DNA of 17,941 bases from CAYXDO01 sp964463485 (GTDB lineage: Bacteria > Myxococcota > Kuafuiibacteriia > Kuafuiibacteriales > Kuafuiibacteriaceae): positions 1 to 17,941 of the forward strand of contig CAYXDO010000203.1 of NCBI GenBank assembly GCA_964463485.1, in the 5' to 3' direction. Position numbers and translations under genes: made by a program. This document shows, in pieces, positions 7,014-14,187 of this stretch (its first letter is position 1; the number at the start of each line of letters is the position of its first letter). The notes under the pieces were generated by a model. It was not told where the DNA came from, did not search any database, and saw only the letters and a program-made list of their open reading frames with translations.

Positions 7014-7877
7014 TCATCCATAGGGCGGAAAGGCGTCGCCGAAAATGCCTCGCCATTGTTCAAGAGAGTCACGAACCCTGCCCGTTCTCGCAAAGGCCTC
7101 TGCATTCATCGCTCTCCGCAGGGCCGCTCCGAGTCTGTCTGTGCAGTCTTCGAGCTTCTCGACGGTATCGAAATAATCGCCGAGATTTCCACCAAGTCCA
7201 GCCGGATCCTGGATGCCATTTACTATCAGCGTGGGAGCTTTCTCGAAGAAATAGCGGCAGCCCGAAGGATAGTCGGAGATTTGTATCTGATCGAACACGC
7301 TGAGTGCGAGGGCCTCCAAATGGAACGAGCGCAGGAGTTTGCTGTGGCTTCGGTTCCATGACTTCAGCATTTTGAGCAAAGGAACCAACGCTCCCGCATG
7401 AGTAGCATTTGCCGCGTTCCAAATTTCGACGTGGCGTTGTGGATTAGTCGAGATCCAACGCCTAGAGATGGAATCCGGGATCAAGAAGCCACCGCCTTCC
7501 CTCTTGAAACCGGGAACGACATCAACCACGAAATCCGTAAAGCGAATTGTCACTGCTTGTCCGTTGCGGCTGACTTTCGATCCACTGTAGGTGGCGAGAA
7601 GTACGTTTCGCACGCGATCGAGCACTGACGTGGGATTCGCCGGCGCCCAATATTGCGGCTCAAGCACGACAAAGATGTCGATGTCGGCGTCAGCAAGCGG
7701 CGCGATCATCGTGTGGCGTCTATACGAGCCTGTGAGAAATGACTCCAGTAGGTTGAGCTCACGAGCAAGGAGGGCTCGGATGTTGTCCTGACGCGCTGAG
7801 ACCGTGGACGTTTGAAGGCCTGTGATTTCCAGGTTGGCCGCGAATTCGCGAAAAGCCTGCGGAATGGATTGAGCCAT
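7014..7877 (-). CDS. CD-NTase-like oligonucleotide cyclase (CBASS)
   Basis: A 287-residue nucleotidyltransferase of the DNA polymerase beta superfamily. It has LTGSYRRHTMIAPLADADID (residues 48-67), giving the GS motif and the two metal-binding aspartates D65 and D67, and the third catalytic aspartate in FVVDVVPGF (D119). The C-terminal part has the helical LLKMLKSWNR and SFHLEALAL segments usual in SMODS/CD-NTase proteins. Such enzymes make cyclic di- or oligonucleotides after phage infection. The gene follows the S-4TM membrane protein by 12 bp on the same strand, a classic cyclase-effector pair. It starts with ATG at 7877 with only a weak ribosome binding site, which suggests coupling to the upstream gene. 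The product nucleotide cannot be read from sequence. No Cap2/Cap3 ubiquitin-like, HORMA or TRIP13 genes accompany it, so it would be a short (type I) CBASS. Confidence 0.88.
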   Translation of the reverse strand: MAQSIPQAFREFAANLEITGLQTSTVSARQDNIRALLARELNLLESFLTGSYRRHTMIAPLADADIDIFVVLEPQYWAPANPTSVLDRVRNVLLATYSGSKVSRNGQAVTIRFTDFVVDVVPGFKREGGGFLIPDSISRRWISTNPQRHVEIWNAANATHAGALVPLLKMLKSWNRSHSKLLRSFHLEALALSVFDQIQISDYPSGCRYFFEKAPTLIVNGIQDPAGLGGNLGDYFDTVEKLEDCTDRLGAALRRAMNAEAFARTGRVRDSLEQWRGIFGDAFPPYG

Positions 7878-7889
7878 AAGTGCGTCGGT

Positions 7890-8774
7890 TTAGCTGCTGG
7901 CCGCCGAACCTCCGAAGAGAGTTTGTCCACGGATCGACCACCGAAAGGCTAGTCGTTTTCGCAAGATTCGGTAGAGAATTGTCGGAGTATCCCTCCCGCC
8001 CGCGAGTTCGAGGTCGTAGGCATCTGTTAGCACTCTCAGTTCTTCCCCGGACGGTCGCTTGAAAAGTGCATCTTCGATCCCTCGGATCGACGAAGCCAAG
8101 ATAAGGGTCGCAATAGCGGTTTCGCTTGATCGGACGAAAAGCACAGCCAGGACGATCGAGCAGAGGGTGTCGAGAACGACTTGGCGAGTAGCTACATCGG
8201 TCTCCGAAACCGCCGCTACAGCAGCAAGCCCGTAGATGGCGACGAAGACGAAGGCGAAGAGAATCAACGCTAGAACAGCGGAGTAGATCCCAAAAATACG
8301 AAGCTGCGAGCGACTAAAAAACGCGCTGTGCGCATACATTTCGCGAAGCCGATCCTCGCCGATGGGCGATTTGGGTTCGTAGTATTGGTCAAGCGTTTGA
8401 GCGGGAAGATGGCTCGCCATGAATTCCGCGAAAAGCGGCGCATCGCCCTCCGCGTTCGAGGCCGTAATCATTTCGACCTCCAGGCCGCTGGCGTAGGCGC
8501 GAGCCGCGGTCTTCTTGCACCGATGGGCGTAGGATCGGGCGTGGGATGCGTATGCTCGAAAGCAAACCGAAAGCACTGAGAGAATGAGCGCACCGAGGGG
8601 AAGCCATTTAGCGCCATCGCGAATCGGACTCCATCCGAGCGTATTTCCCGCAGCAAGGATCGCCATTGAACCTTCGAAACAGAGCGCTATAAAAGCAAAA
8701 AGTTTGGCAGTCTCGATAGCACCACGGAAAACTCGATGCACAGTTTCTGTTCGCGGCAGGCTCGGGTGATTCAT
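7890..8774 (-). CDS. S-4TM-type membrane effector (CBASS pore-forming)
   Basis: A 294-residue protein with four hydrophobic segments in two pairs: about 25-46, 57-75, 160-189 and 199-215. Between the pairs lies a soluble helical linker with YYEPKSPIGEDRLREMYAHS (131-150) followed by AFFSRSQL, a pattern I associate with the SMODS-associated 4TM (S-4TM) family. Such proteins are predicted to be gated by the cyclic oligonucleotide of the neighbouring cyclase and to damage the inner membrane, causing abortive infection. It starts with ATG at 8774, 26 bp after the upstream ATPase gene, and stops 12 bp before the cyclase. The arrangement supports co-transcription of all three. There is no signal peptide; the N-terminus is probably cytoplasmic. 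Another family of small four-helix effectors (SLATT) is the main alternative. Confidence 0.8.
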   Translation of the reverse strand: MNHPSLPRTETVHRVFRGAIETAKLFAFIALCFEGSMAILAAGNTLGWSPIRDGAKWLPLGALILSVLSVCFRAYASHARSYAHRCKKTAARAYASGLEVEMITASNAEGDAPLFAEFMASHLPAQTLDQYYEPKSPIGEDRLREMYAHSAFFSRSQLRIFGIYSAVLALILFAFVFVAIYGLAAVAAVSETDVATRQVVLDTLCSIVLAVLFVRSSETAIATLILASSIRGIEDALFKRPSGEELRVLTDAYDLELAGGRDTPTILYRILRKRLAFRWSIRGQTLFGGSAASS

Positions 8775-8800
8775 GGTTCGCGCTTACTCATATTCTTGCA

Positions 8801-10159
8801 TTAGTTATCGTTCAATAATCTGCATAGCGAATCGACAAACTGGACTCCCGATAACTCGCGGACCTGGGCGGCACCTGGCTTATACTCATAGAACCTCGCG
8901 GAGTCAAATCGAAACGCAGGGATCGTGGGCTCACCCAGCATTATTTTGCCGCCAGACTGTTGGTGAAATGGTTGCGACCAAAATCTCTGGGAGATTGCGC
9001 TTCCGGTGAATTCTAAGTTTGAAGGATCATTTTTCGACAAGAGTACATCGAGTGTGTGGAACACCGCTTCGGCTGGCTCCCGACCGTCCGTCTTGTCCGC
9101 GCGGCGCAGCTCTTCGGTATCTCCTTTCAGCAGCAAACGACGGAGACTCTCCTCCTGGTCGACGATGGCTGCTGCAAAGTCATGGGCATCTGGGACCTCC
9201 GAGTCCCGACGGATTCGCGCGTAAGTGACAGCGTCATAAGTGAGTTGCAGGGCGGTACGCGGAAGGCCGCCGCTCCTTTTGATTGCGTCCACCAAGTGCA
9301 TTTGGACATCACCTTGGTAGCCTAGGCCTCTGCGCCGAAGCATGTCGAGGAGGAAGGCCATTCCTTCTTCGGTGTCGGGATCGAGCGGTAGGATCGAAAA
9401 AAGCTTCTCAGTGTCCCGAAGATACGTCTCGGATTTTGGCCCAAAGGCGAGCGTCCACGGCGCGACGACGGCGATATTGGCCAACTTGCCCAAGCTCTCC
9501 AGGCCCTCGAAGATGTCATCGATTTGCTGGTCGCCGTGAAGCCGTTCGAGGCCGTCAATCAGGAGCGTGGATGTGATGGACGTTGCCGCCTGGACGGTTT
9601 CGAGAAACTCCCGAGCGACGTCGTTTGCGCGCCGACCCGTTGTCTCCCATTGGCCCGCCCGTTCGGCGAGTGCGTTTCCGAAGCTCCAACTGTTGGTCGG
9701 CCACGAAGCGAGAGCGTGATCGCGCACCGCACGAGCGATCGAAACCAGAACGGTTTGCTGGTCGAGCCGGCGGATATTGTGGAGTCGGTCGAGCCGGATC
9801 AAGACGGCGCCCGGACCGAGGACTTCGGCAGCTTTGGCCAACTCGGTGCTCTTGCCGACGCCAACCGGGCCACCGACGAGCACTGCAGCGCGGCCCGCAC
9901 GGATGGAGTTTGCTAGCTCTCGCCCGCCGCCTACCGGTCGATCTACGTAGAGCGGATCGTTGAGATCGAGCGGTCGCTGCGGCGAGGCTTCTGCCGCTCC
10001 AACTCGCATCTGCTGCGCATAGCGGTATCGAGTAGTGAAGTCAAAAGCCACGGACGAATGGCCGCAGTCCGCAGCGTCCGCCGCGCGCCGCTCTTCGCTG
10101 TAAGGCAGCGTAAAGCCTCGCCCGGTTGCACTTGCCAGCGGTGCTCCTGGTTTGTTCAT
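8801..10159 (-). CDS. P-loop ATPase of unknown role, first gene of CBASS-side operon
   Basis: A 452-residue protein with Walker A GGPVGVGKST (residues 96-105, K103) and Walker B TLLIDGLERL (D202). The region after it is helical, with PRTALQLTYDAVTYARIRRD resembling the sensor/arginine region of AAA+/STAND ATPases. I chose the ATG at 10159 because GAGG lies about seven bases upstream and the N-terminal 50 residues look protein-like. The minus-strand frame stays open to 10660, but that extension lies opposite the divergent gene and lacks coding character. No membrane or effector domain is visible. It is 26 bp upstream of the S-4TM gene and divergent from the RavA/ViaA operon, so it could belong to either system. 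A regulatory or sensing NTPase is a reasonable inference; there is no proof. Confidence 0.75.
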   Translation of the reverse strand: MNKPGAPLASATGRGFTLPYSEERRAADAADCGHSSVAFDFTTRYRYAQQMRVGAAEASPQRPLDLNDPLYVDRPVGGGRELANSIRAGRAAVLVGGPVGVGKSTELAKAAEVLGPGAVLIRLDRLHNIRRLDQQTVLVSIARAVRDHALASWPTNSWSFGNALAERAGQWETTGRRANDVAREFLETVQAATSITSTLLIDGLERLHGDQQIDDIFEGLESLGKLANIAVVAPWTLAFGPKSETYLRDTEKLFSILPLDPDTEEGMAFLLDMLRRRGLGYQGDVQMHLVDAIKRSGGLPRTALQLTYDAVTYARIRRDSEVPDAHDFAAAIVDQEESLRRLLLKGDTEELRRADKTDGREPAEAVFHTLDVLLSKNDPSNLEFTGSAISQRFWSQPFHQQSGGKIMLGEPTIPAFRFDSARFYEYKPGAAQVRELSGVQFVDSLCRLLNDN

Positions 10160-10298
10160 GTCGCCTCGTGCGTTTTCAATCGGGTGCAGCCGGGCCCTTG
10201 ATCCCCGGCCGAGTCTGGTACCTCGTTTTGACCTCGAAAGGCGGTTCCGCCAGGCAGGCGACGTGGGGGCGACGGCAGAGTCGGCGAGTTTGCCGGAT
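10160..10298. promoter_or_regulatory. divergent intergenic region between the two right-hand operons
   Basis: If the plus-strand gene starts at 10299, these 139 bp must contain promoters for both the minus-strand ATPase/S-4TM/cyclase operon and the plus-strand RavA/ViaA operon. I see no good -35/-10 pair and no clear operator palindrome. Both strands are also open here, so the exact limits depend on the start chosen for the plus-strand gene. The region is GC-rich like the operon to its right. Confidence 0.4.
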
Positions 10299-11405
10299 AT
10301 GGTGAGGGCTGAATCGCTCGCGGATGCCCTAGGATCGATGACGAGCCGCCTTTGGCCAACCCGCACGCAGCAGGAACGGCTGTTTGACCTCCGCGAACGC
10401 AAAGACTGGGGGCCGAGCGAGCTGCGATGTTCGGTCGACTGTTTCGCAAAGTGGACGAGCCGCATGCTAGGCCTGCCGGACGTCATCAAAGTGCAACCCC
10501 GAGGCCATGTGCCGAGCGCCTCCGAAATTCGGGCGCTGATATCGCGGCTTCTACCAGGCACTGCCCGGGGCGACGGCGTCGGCGCCGCGATCGCCGCGAT
10601 CGCCCCAGCGATCGGTAACTCCGGGAAGACCATCGCGAACAGCCTGTCCCGTGGTCTCACGAGCAGGCGCAGAGATCACCGTTGGCTGCTCGCGCTCCGC
10701 CGCACCTGCGTCGCGGCACCGCTCGATGCGTGGGTATTCCACCGCAGAAATCCAGAGGCGGTGACCAGAGAGCTCGCGGCGCGGGCAGCTCAGGAGGACT
10801 TGGACGCGGGCGACGCGATGCTGCTCGTGAGCCTCATCGCGCTCTGGCAGCGTCGGCGGCCGACCTCGGACGCTCGCGGGAACCGCGGACACGCCCAATC
10901 GCGCCGCGAGACTCCCAAGCCCGTGGCCGCGCTCGGCGAAGAGCTGGTCGCGCCGGGCCAAATCGCACACCTGACGGCGCTCGCCACGCACCTCGATCGC
11001 CCGCACGCCGAAGCGATGCTCTGGTTGACCTGGGAGTGCGCGCTCACCGAAGCCCATCTCGCACCGCACCTGCCTCGCGCGGGCGGGCACCGAACGAGCG
11101 GCGAGACTTTCTTGGTTGAGGTGGAGCGTTCGGTGATTCGTGCTCGTGAGCGGCGAGTGATCTCCGCGCGCGAAGCCGAGGTGGTCGCGTTTCGTATCGC
11201 TTCGATGCGCGCCTACAGAGATCGGCAGCCCCTCGCTGCACCGTCACCCGCGATCGCCCAACATTCGTACGTCGCCGCGTGCTGGCAGCTCACGGAAGCG
11301 AGGCTTGAACGGCGGGTGCCGATCGGGCCAAGCGATCCCTGGGCGTCAGGTCTGATGATGCTCTTGCCCTCATTCGGTGGCGCGGGCAAGGAGCTCGAGA
11401 AGTGA
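10299..11405 (+). CDS. hypothetical protein heading RavA/ViaA operon
   Basis: A 368-residue, arginine- and alanine-rich, mostly helical protein that I do not recognise. Segments such as QQERLFDLRERKDWG, ALGEELVAPGQIAHLTALAT and RRVISAREAEVVAFRIASM suggest an all-helical fold; there is no membrane segment, signal peptide or catalytic motif I can name. The start is uncertain. The frame is open from 10152, overlapping the start of the divergent ATPase, but the first 49 residues of that longer version look like non-coding DNA. I prefer ATG 10299; ATG 10338 is another option. The stop overlaps the GTG of the nucleotidyltransferase gene (GTGA), so the two are translationally coupled and probably work together, perhaps as regulator or partner. 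Confidence 0.6.
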   Translation: MVRAESLADALGSMTSRLWPTRTQQERLFDLRERKDWGPSELRCSVDCFAKWTSRMLGLPDVIKVQPRGHVPSASEIRALISRLLPGTARGDGVGAAIAAIAPAIGNSGKTIANSLSRGLTSRRRDHRWLLALRRTCVAAPLDAWVFHRRNPEAVTRELAARAAQEDLDAGDAMLLVSLIALWQRRRPTSDARGNRGHAQSRRETPKPVAALGEELVAPGQIAHLTALATHLDRPHAEAMLWLTWECALTEAHLAPHLPRAGGHRTSGETFLVEVERSVIRARERRVISAREAEVVAFRIASMRAYRDRQPLAAPSPAIAQHSYVAACWQLTEARLERRVPIGPSDPWASGLMMLLPSFGGAGKELEK

Positions 11406-12145
11406 GTGCGGGCCACTTCGAGGCGTTCGTCAATCGACATGCGGCCCGCCCAACCCCGGGTGACAAGGAGCTCATGGCTAGCATCTCGAAGGTTGCTCGT
11501 GAAGTCGCGTCCATGACTCAGGTTCGCTGGGCGGGATCGCAGCGAAAGGGGACAGCCATCGTGGGTAGCGATCTCGACGTCATCGTCGAGTCGCGAGAGC
11601 CCATCATGGAAAGTCAGCGAAGGGACTTGCGCGCGGCGCTGGAGAAATCGCTCCACCGCCCAGCGATCGTACTCAGCCATGCGGTCCGCTTGCCGGCGAA
11701 CGGTGGACGACCAAAAGTGGATATTGCGTTCGCCAACGCCGCGTTCGGGAGCCGCGCGCTCCCCGATCTCGACGCGTTTCATGATCAGCCTTGCCGCCAG
11801 ACGGCGGCACGCGCTCTCAAGCTCTGGGTTCGCGGGAGCCCTTTGCCAAGAGTGCCCGGCTGGGTCGCCGAGGCAGTCGTCGTCCATCGCGACGCCCCTG
11901 CTGGCGAGTACGGGTCGCTCGCGCTATTCCTCCGAGTCATCGACTGGTTGGGGCGCTCGAGCGCGTCCGCCTTCGAAAGCGTGCTTCGGCCTGCGGCGTC
12001 TCCGCGCTGGAACGAGGCGTGGTCAGCGTCCCTTCCAGGTCGAGTGGAAGCGATCTCCAACTACGCGCGCGCGCTATCGCAAAAACGGCCCGGCCCGGAG
12101 GAGTGGCGAAGCGCAGACGACGTCGGGCGCTGGCTCGGCAGGTGA
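11402..12145 (+). CDS. nucleotidyltransferase, polymerase beta superfamily
   Basis: A 247-residue second nucleotidyltransferase. The active site reads WAGSQRKGTAIVGSDLDVIV (residues 43-62), with the GS motif at 45-46, metal ligands D57 and D59, and the third aspartate in KVDIAFA (D107). It is shorter than the CBASS cyclase and has a different C-terminal half, with SRALPDLDAFHDQP and the helical QTAARALKLWVRG. It resembles minimal or SMODS-like nucleotidyltransferases of conflict systems; whether it makes a signal nucleotide or nucleotidylates a protein or tRNA is not visible. It starts with GTG overlapping the upstream stop. Downstream are a small protein and a RavA/ViaA pair, so a nucleotide-regulated AAA+/VWA chaperone module is a reasonable inference. 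Confidence 0.8.
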   Translation: MSAGHFEAFVNRHAARPTPGDKELMASISKVAREVASMTQVRWAGSQRKGTAIVGSDLDVIVESREPIMESQRRDLRAALEKSLHRPAIVLSHAVRLPANGGRPKVDIAFANAAFGSRALPDLDAFHDQPCRQTAARALKLWVRGSPLPRVPGWVAEAVVVHRDAPAGEYGSLALFLRVIDWLGRSSASAFESVLRPAASPRWNEAWSASLPGRVEAISNYARALSQKRPGPEEWRSADDVGRWLGR

Positions 12146-12222
12146 AAAAGTCGGGAGCGACATCGGGAGCAAACGGTGCGAAGACAAGATCCCGGATCAA
12201 ACCGGAAGAAAGGTAACTCACA

Positions 12223-12408
12223 ATGTCAGAGAAGAAACCGTCGCCCAACGATCAGCGTTCGAACACCAAGAACCCAAACAACCAGGCTCACAAGGCAGCC
12301 AAAGACAATCGCGCGAACCAACTCAACCCCAACCACGAGCCGACCAAGTCGCCCGCGCAGTCTGGCTCGATCCTGCCGGTCAAGGACGGCGCCGCGAAGC
12401 AGAGGTAG
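12223..12408 (+). CDS. small polar protein with NPNN motifs
   Basis: A 61-residue, highly hydrophilic protein containing KNPNNQAHKAAKDNRANQLN followed by PNHEP, so an NPNx-type motif occurs twice about 17 residues apart. Small bacterial hypothetical proteins with NPNNxAY...DNRANQxNPN patterns are familiar to me, but no function is known to me. The sequence looks disordered, lacks cysteines and has no membrane segment. A good ribosome binding site (GAAAGG) precedes the ATG by about nine bases. It sits 3 bp before the RavA-like gene and 77 bp after the nucleotidyltransferase, so it belongs to the operon. It could be an adaptor, a modification target or an antitoxin-like partner; this is speculation. 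Confidence 0.7.
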   Translation: MSEKKPSPNDQRSNTKNPNNQAHKAAKDNRANQLNPNHEPTKSPAQSGSILPVKDGAAKQR

Positions 12409-12411
12409 ACG

Positions 12412-14187
12412 ATGATGCGCAAGGCCGAGATCGATCGAGGGCCCGGCAAGGCGGAAGGCGCCATCGAGCTCCCGGAACGCATTCGCAGACTGCGAGACGC
12501 GCTGCTCACCGGGTTGGTGGAGAGGGACGTGTCGATCCGGCTTGCGCTTCTCGCCGCGCTCGCGGGTGAGCACCTGCTACTCATCGGGCCGCCGGGAACG
12601 GCGAAGAGCTTGCTCGCGCGGCGGTTGCGGCTCGCGTTCAAGGACACACGCTACTTCGAGCGGCTACTCACCCGCTTCACTGTTCCCGAGGAGCTCTTCG
12701 GGCCGCTCTCGATCAAGGGTCTCGAACAGGATCGGTACGAGAGACTCACGGAATCCTACCTACCCACTGCCTCGGTGGCGTTCCTCGACGAGATCTTCAA
12801 GGCGAACAGCGCGATCCTCAACGCGCTCCTGACTCTGCTCAACGAGCGCGAGTTCGACAACGGCGCGCGACGCGTGAAGACGCCGCTGATCTCGGTCGTG
12901 GGCGCGAGCAACGAGCTGCCGGAAGGCGAAGAGCTCGCCGCGCTCTATGACCGCTTCCTGTTGCGACACCATGTGGGCCCGGTCTCCAAAAATGGGTTCG
13001 AGTCACTGCTGGCGCTCGGCGGTGATTCGGATCCCGAGGTTCCGGACGCGTTGCGCCTTGGCGCGCACGAGCTTGAAGCCATTCGAGCGGAGGCAGCCAA
13101 AGTCGAGCTTCCGCGTGACATGGGCGTGCTGCTGGCGGAGCTGCGAGCTTGGTGCGCTGAGCAGGCCGTGCCGGTCTCCGATCGTCGCTGGCGAAAGATC
13201 GTGAAGCTCCTTCGGGTGGCGGCCTGGACGAACGGGCGGACAGCCGTTTCCGTCTGGGATGCGTGGCTGCTTCAGCACTGCCTCTGGATGACTCCAGACC
13301 AGCGGGAGGCGATCTACAAGTGGTACGAGGACCGCGTGGGCTCGAGGGCCGTCGTCAACCCGGAGAGGCTGACGAAGATCCTGGTGTTCTGGGAAGCAAG
13401 ACTGAAGAAGCACCAGGATGCGAAGTCGCAAGCGCAGGACGACGAAGGGCGGCTCCTGTTCGTCGGTTCCGATGGAAAACGAACTGCCATCGAGAAAGGC
13501 ATCGTGCACAAGCGACGCGACGGGGAGCCACTGTACCTGGCGCCCCAGGGAGCGTATTCACAATATCAGCGCTTATCCAGGGACAATAATGGTCGAGGAT
13601 ACACCAAGGCCGAATTGGACGAGTTGTACCTTGGGCAGGGCGTGAGCTTTGCCGAATGGAATGGCGCGCAGAAGCACCTCCAGAATCGCAACGCATGGCT
13701 GACGGGAGAAGCCGAACTCCCACCCGTAATGGAAGCGCAACGCTACAGCGCCACGCAGATCGCGGACTGGCTCCGTCAAGTGAGTGAGGTCCAGGCCAAC
13801 GTTGAGCAATACCAGCAGGAGCTCCAATCACAAATCGAGTCGCTCCGGCGAGAGATTCACGGTCATCTCTGGGTAACTCAGGACTTCGCAGATCCCGCCG
13901 CAAGGGTGCTTGGGGATACGAGTCGAGTCGTGGGCGGACTGCTCCAGCGCGCCACCGAGTTGGCGGTGGGATTCTCGAAGCTCCCGCGATCCGATGAGCT
14001 GAGCGCAGGCGCTGTGGCACCGAACCCGCCCCCAAGGAAGGAGGACCATCCTGTCGAAGGCGACCACCATGGCGCGTTAGATCGAACTGTGGCACCGAAC
14101 CCGCCCCCAGGGGAGGAGGACAGATTAGAAGCTGAGTTGGCTGAGCTAAAGCGCAAGATGGGTAAAGGGGTAGGGGGAAATCGTTGA
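12412..14187 (+). CDS. RavA-family MoxR AAA+ ATPase
   Basis: A 591-residue AAA+ protein. Walker A is GPPGTAKS (59-66), Walker B is VAFLDEIFKAN (D126, E127) followed by SAILNALLTLLNEREFDNG, and sensor 1 is VGASNE (N167). These are hallmarks of the RavA branch of MoxR ATPases, which work with a ViaA-type VWA protein, here the next gene. At 591 residues it is longer than E. coli RavA (about 500). The extra C-terminus is helical and then carries two copies of VAPNPPP 25 residues apart and a charged tail. Two ATG codons, 12412 and 12415, are possible starts. The stop overlaps the TTG of the VWA gene. I infer a chaperone-like ATPase remodelling a partner, perhaps the nucleotidyltransferase or its target. 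The name ravA is not used, because orthology to the E. coli gene is not shown. Confidence 0.92.
   Translation: MMRKAEIDRGPGKAEGAIELPERIRRLRDALLTGLVERDVSIRLALLAALAGEHLLLIGPPGTAKSLLARRLRLAFKDTRYFERLLTRFTVPEELFGPLSIKGLEQDRYERLTESYLPTASVAFLDEIFKANSAILNALLTLLNEREFDNGARRVKTPLISVVGASNELPEGEELAALYDRFLLRHHVGPVSKNGFESLLALGGDSDPEVPDALRLGAHELEAIRAEAAKVELPRDMGVLLAELRAWCAEQAVPVSDRRWRKIVKLLRVAAWTNGRTAVSVWDAWLLQHCLWMTPDQREAIYKWYEDRVGSRAVVNPERLTKILVFWEARLKKHQDAKSQAQDDEGRLLFVGSDGKRTAIEKGIVHKRRDGEPLYLAPQGAYSQYQRLSRDNNGRGYTKAELDELYLGQGVSFAEWNGAQKHLQNRNAWLTGEAELPPVMEAQRYSATQIADWLRQVSEVQANVEQYQQELQSQIESLRREIHGHLWVTQDFADPAARVLGDTSRVVGGLLQRATELAVGFSKLPRSDELSAGAVAPNPPPRKEDHPVEGDHHGALDRTVAPNPPPGEEDRLEAELAELKRKMGKGVGGNR
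14013..14123 (+). repeat. in-frame direct repeat in the RavA-like gene
   Basis: A 22-bp identical segment, core GGCACCGAACCCGCCCCCA, occurs at 14013-14034 and again at 14088-14109. It is followed in both copies by a purine-rich GGAGGAC stretch. The 75-bp offset keeps the frame, so the protein carries VAPNPPP(R/G)(K/E)ED twice. It lies in the C-terminal tail, outside the ATPase core, and looks like a recent duplication in a flexible linker. Confidence 0.85.

Noticed and set aside
10160..10660. N-terminal extension of the minus-strand ATPase up to an ATG at 10660
   Set aside because: The extension is antisense to the plus-strand gene, is Arg/Ser-rich and motif-free, and the ATG at 10159 has a good GAGG ribosome binding site.
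11213..11887. Long minus-strand open frame opposite the second nucleotidyltransferase
   Set aside because: The plus strand encodes clear catalytic motifs in an operon; the antisense frame is a by-product of high GC content.
11679..12569. 296-codon plus-strand frame overlapping the nucleotidyltransferase, the small gene and the RavA-like start
   Set aside because: Its translation is Arg/Pro/Gln-rich without motifs and it crosses three better supported genes in another frame.
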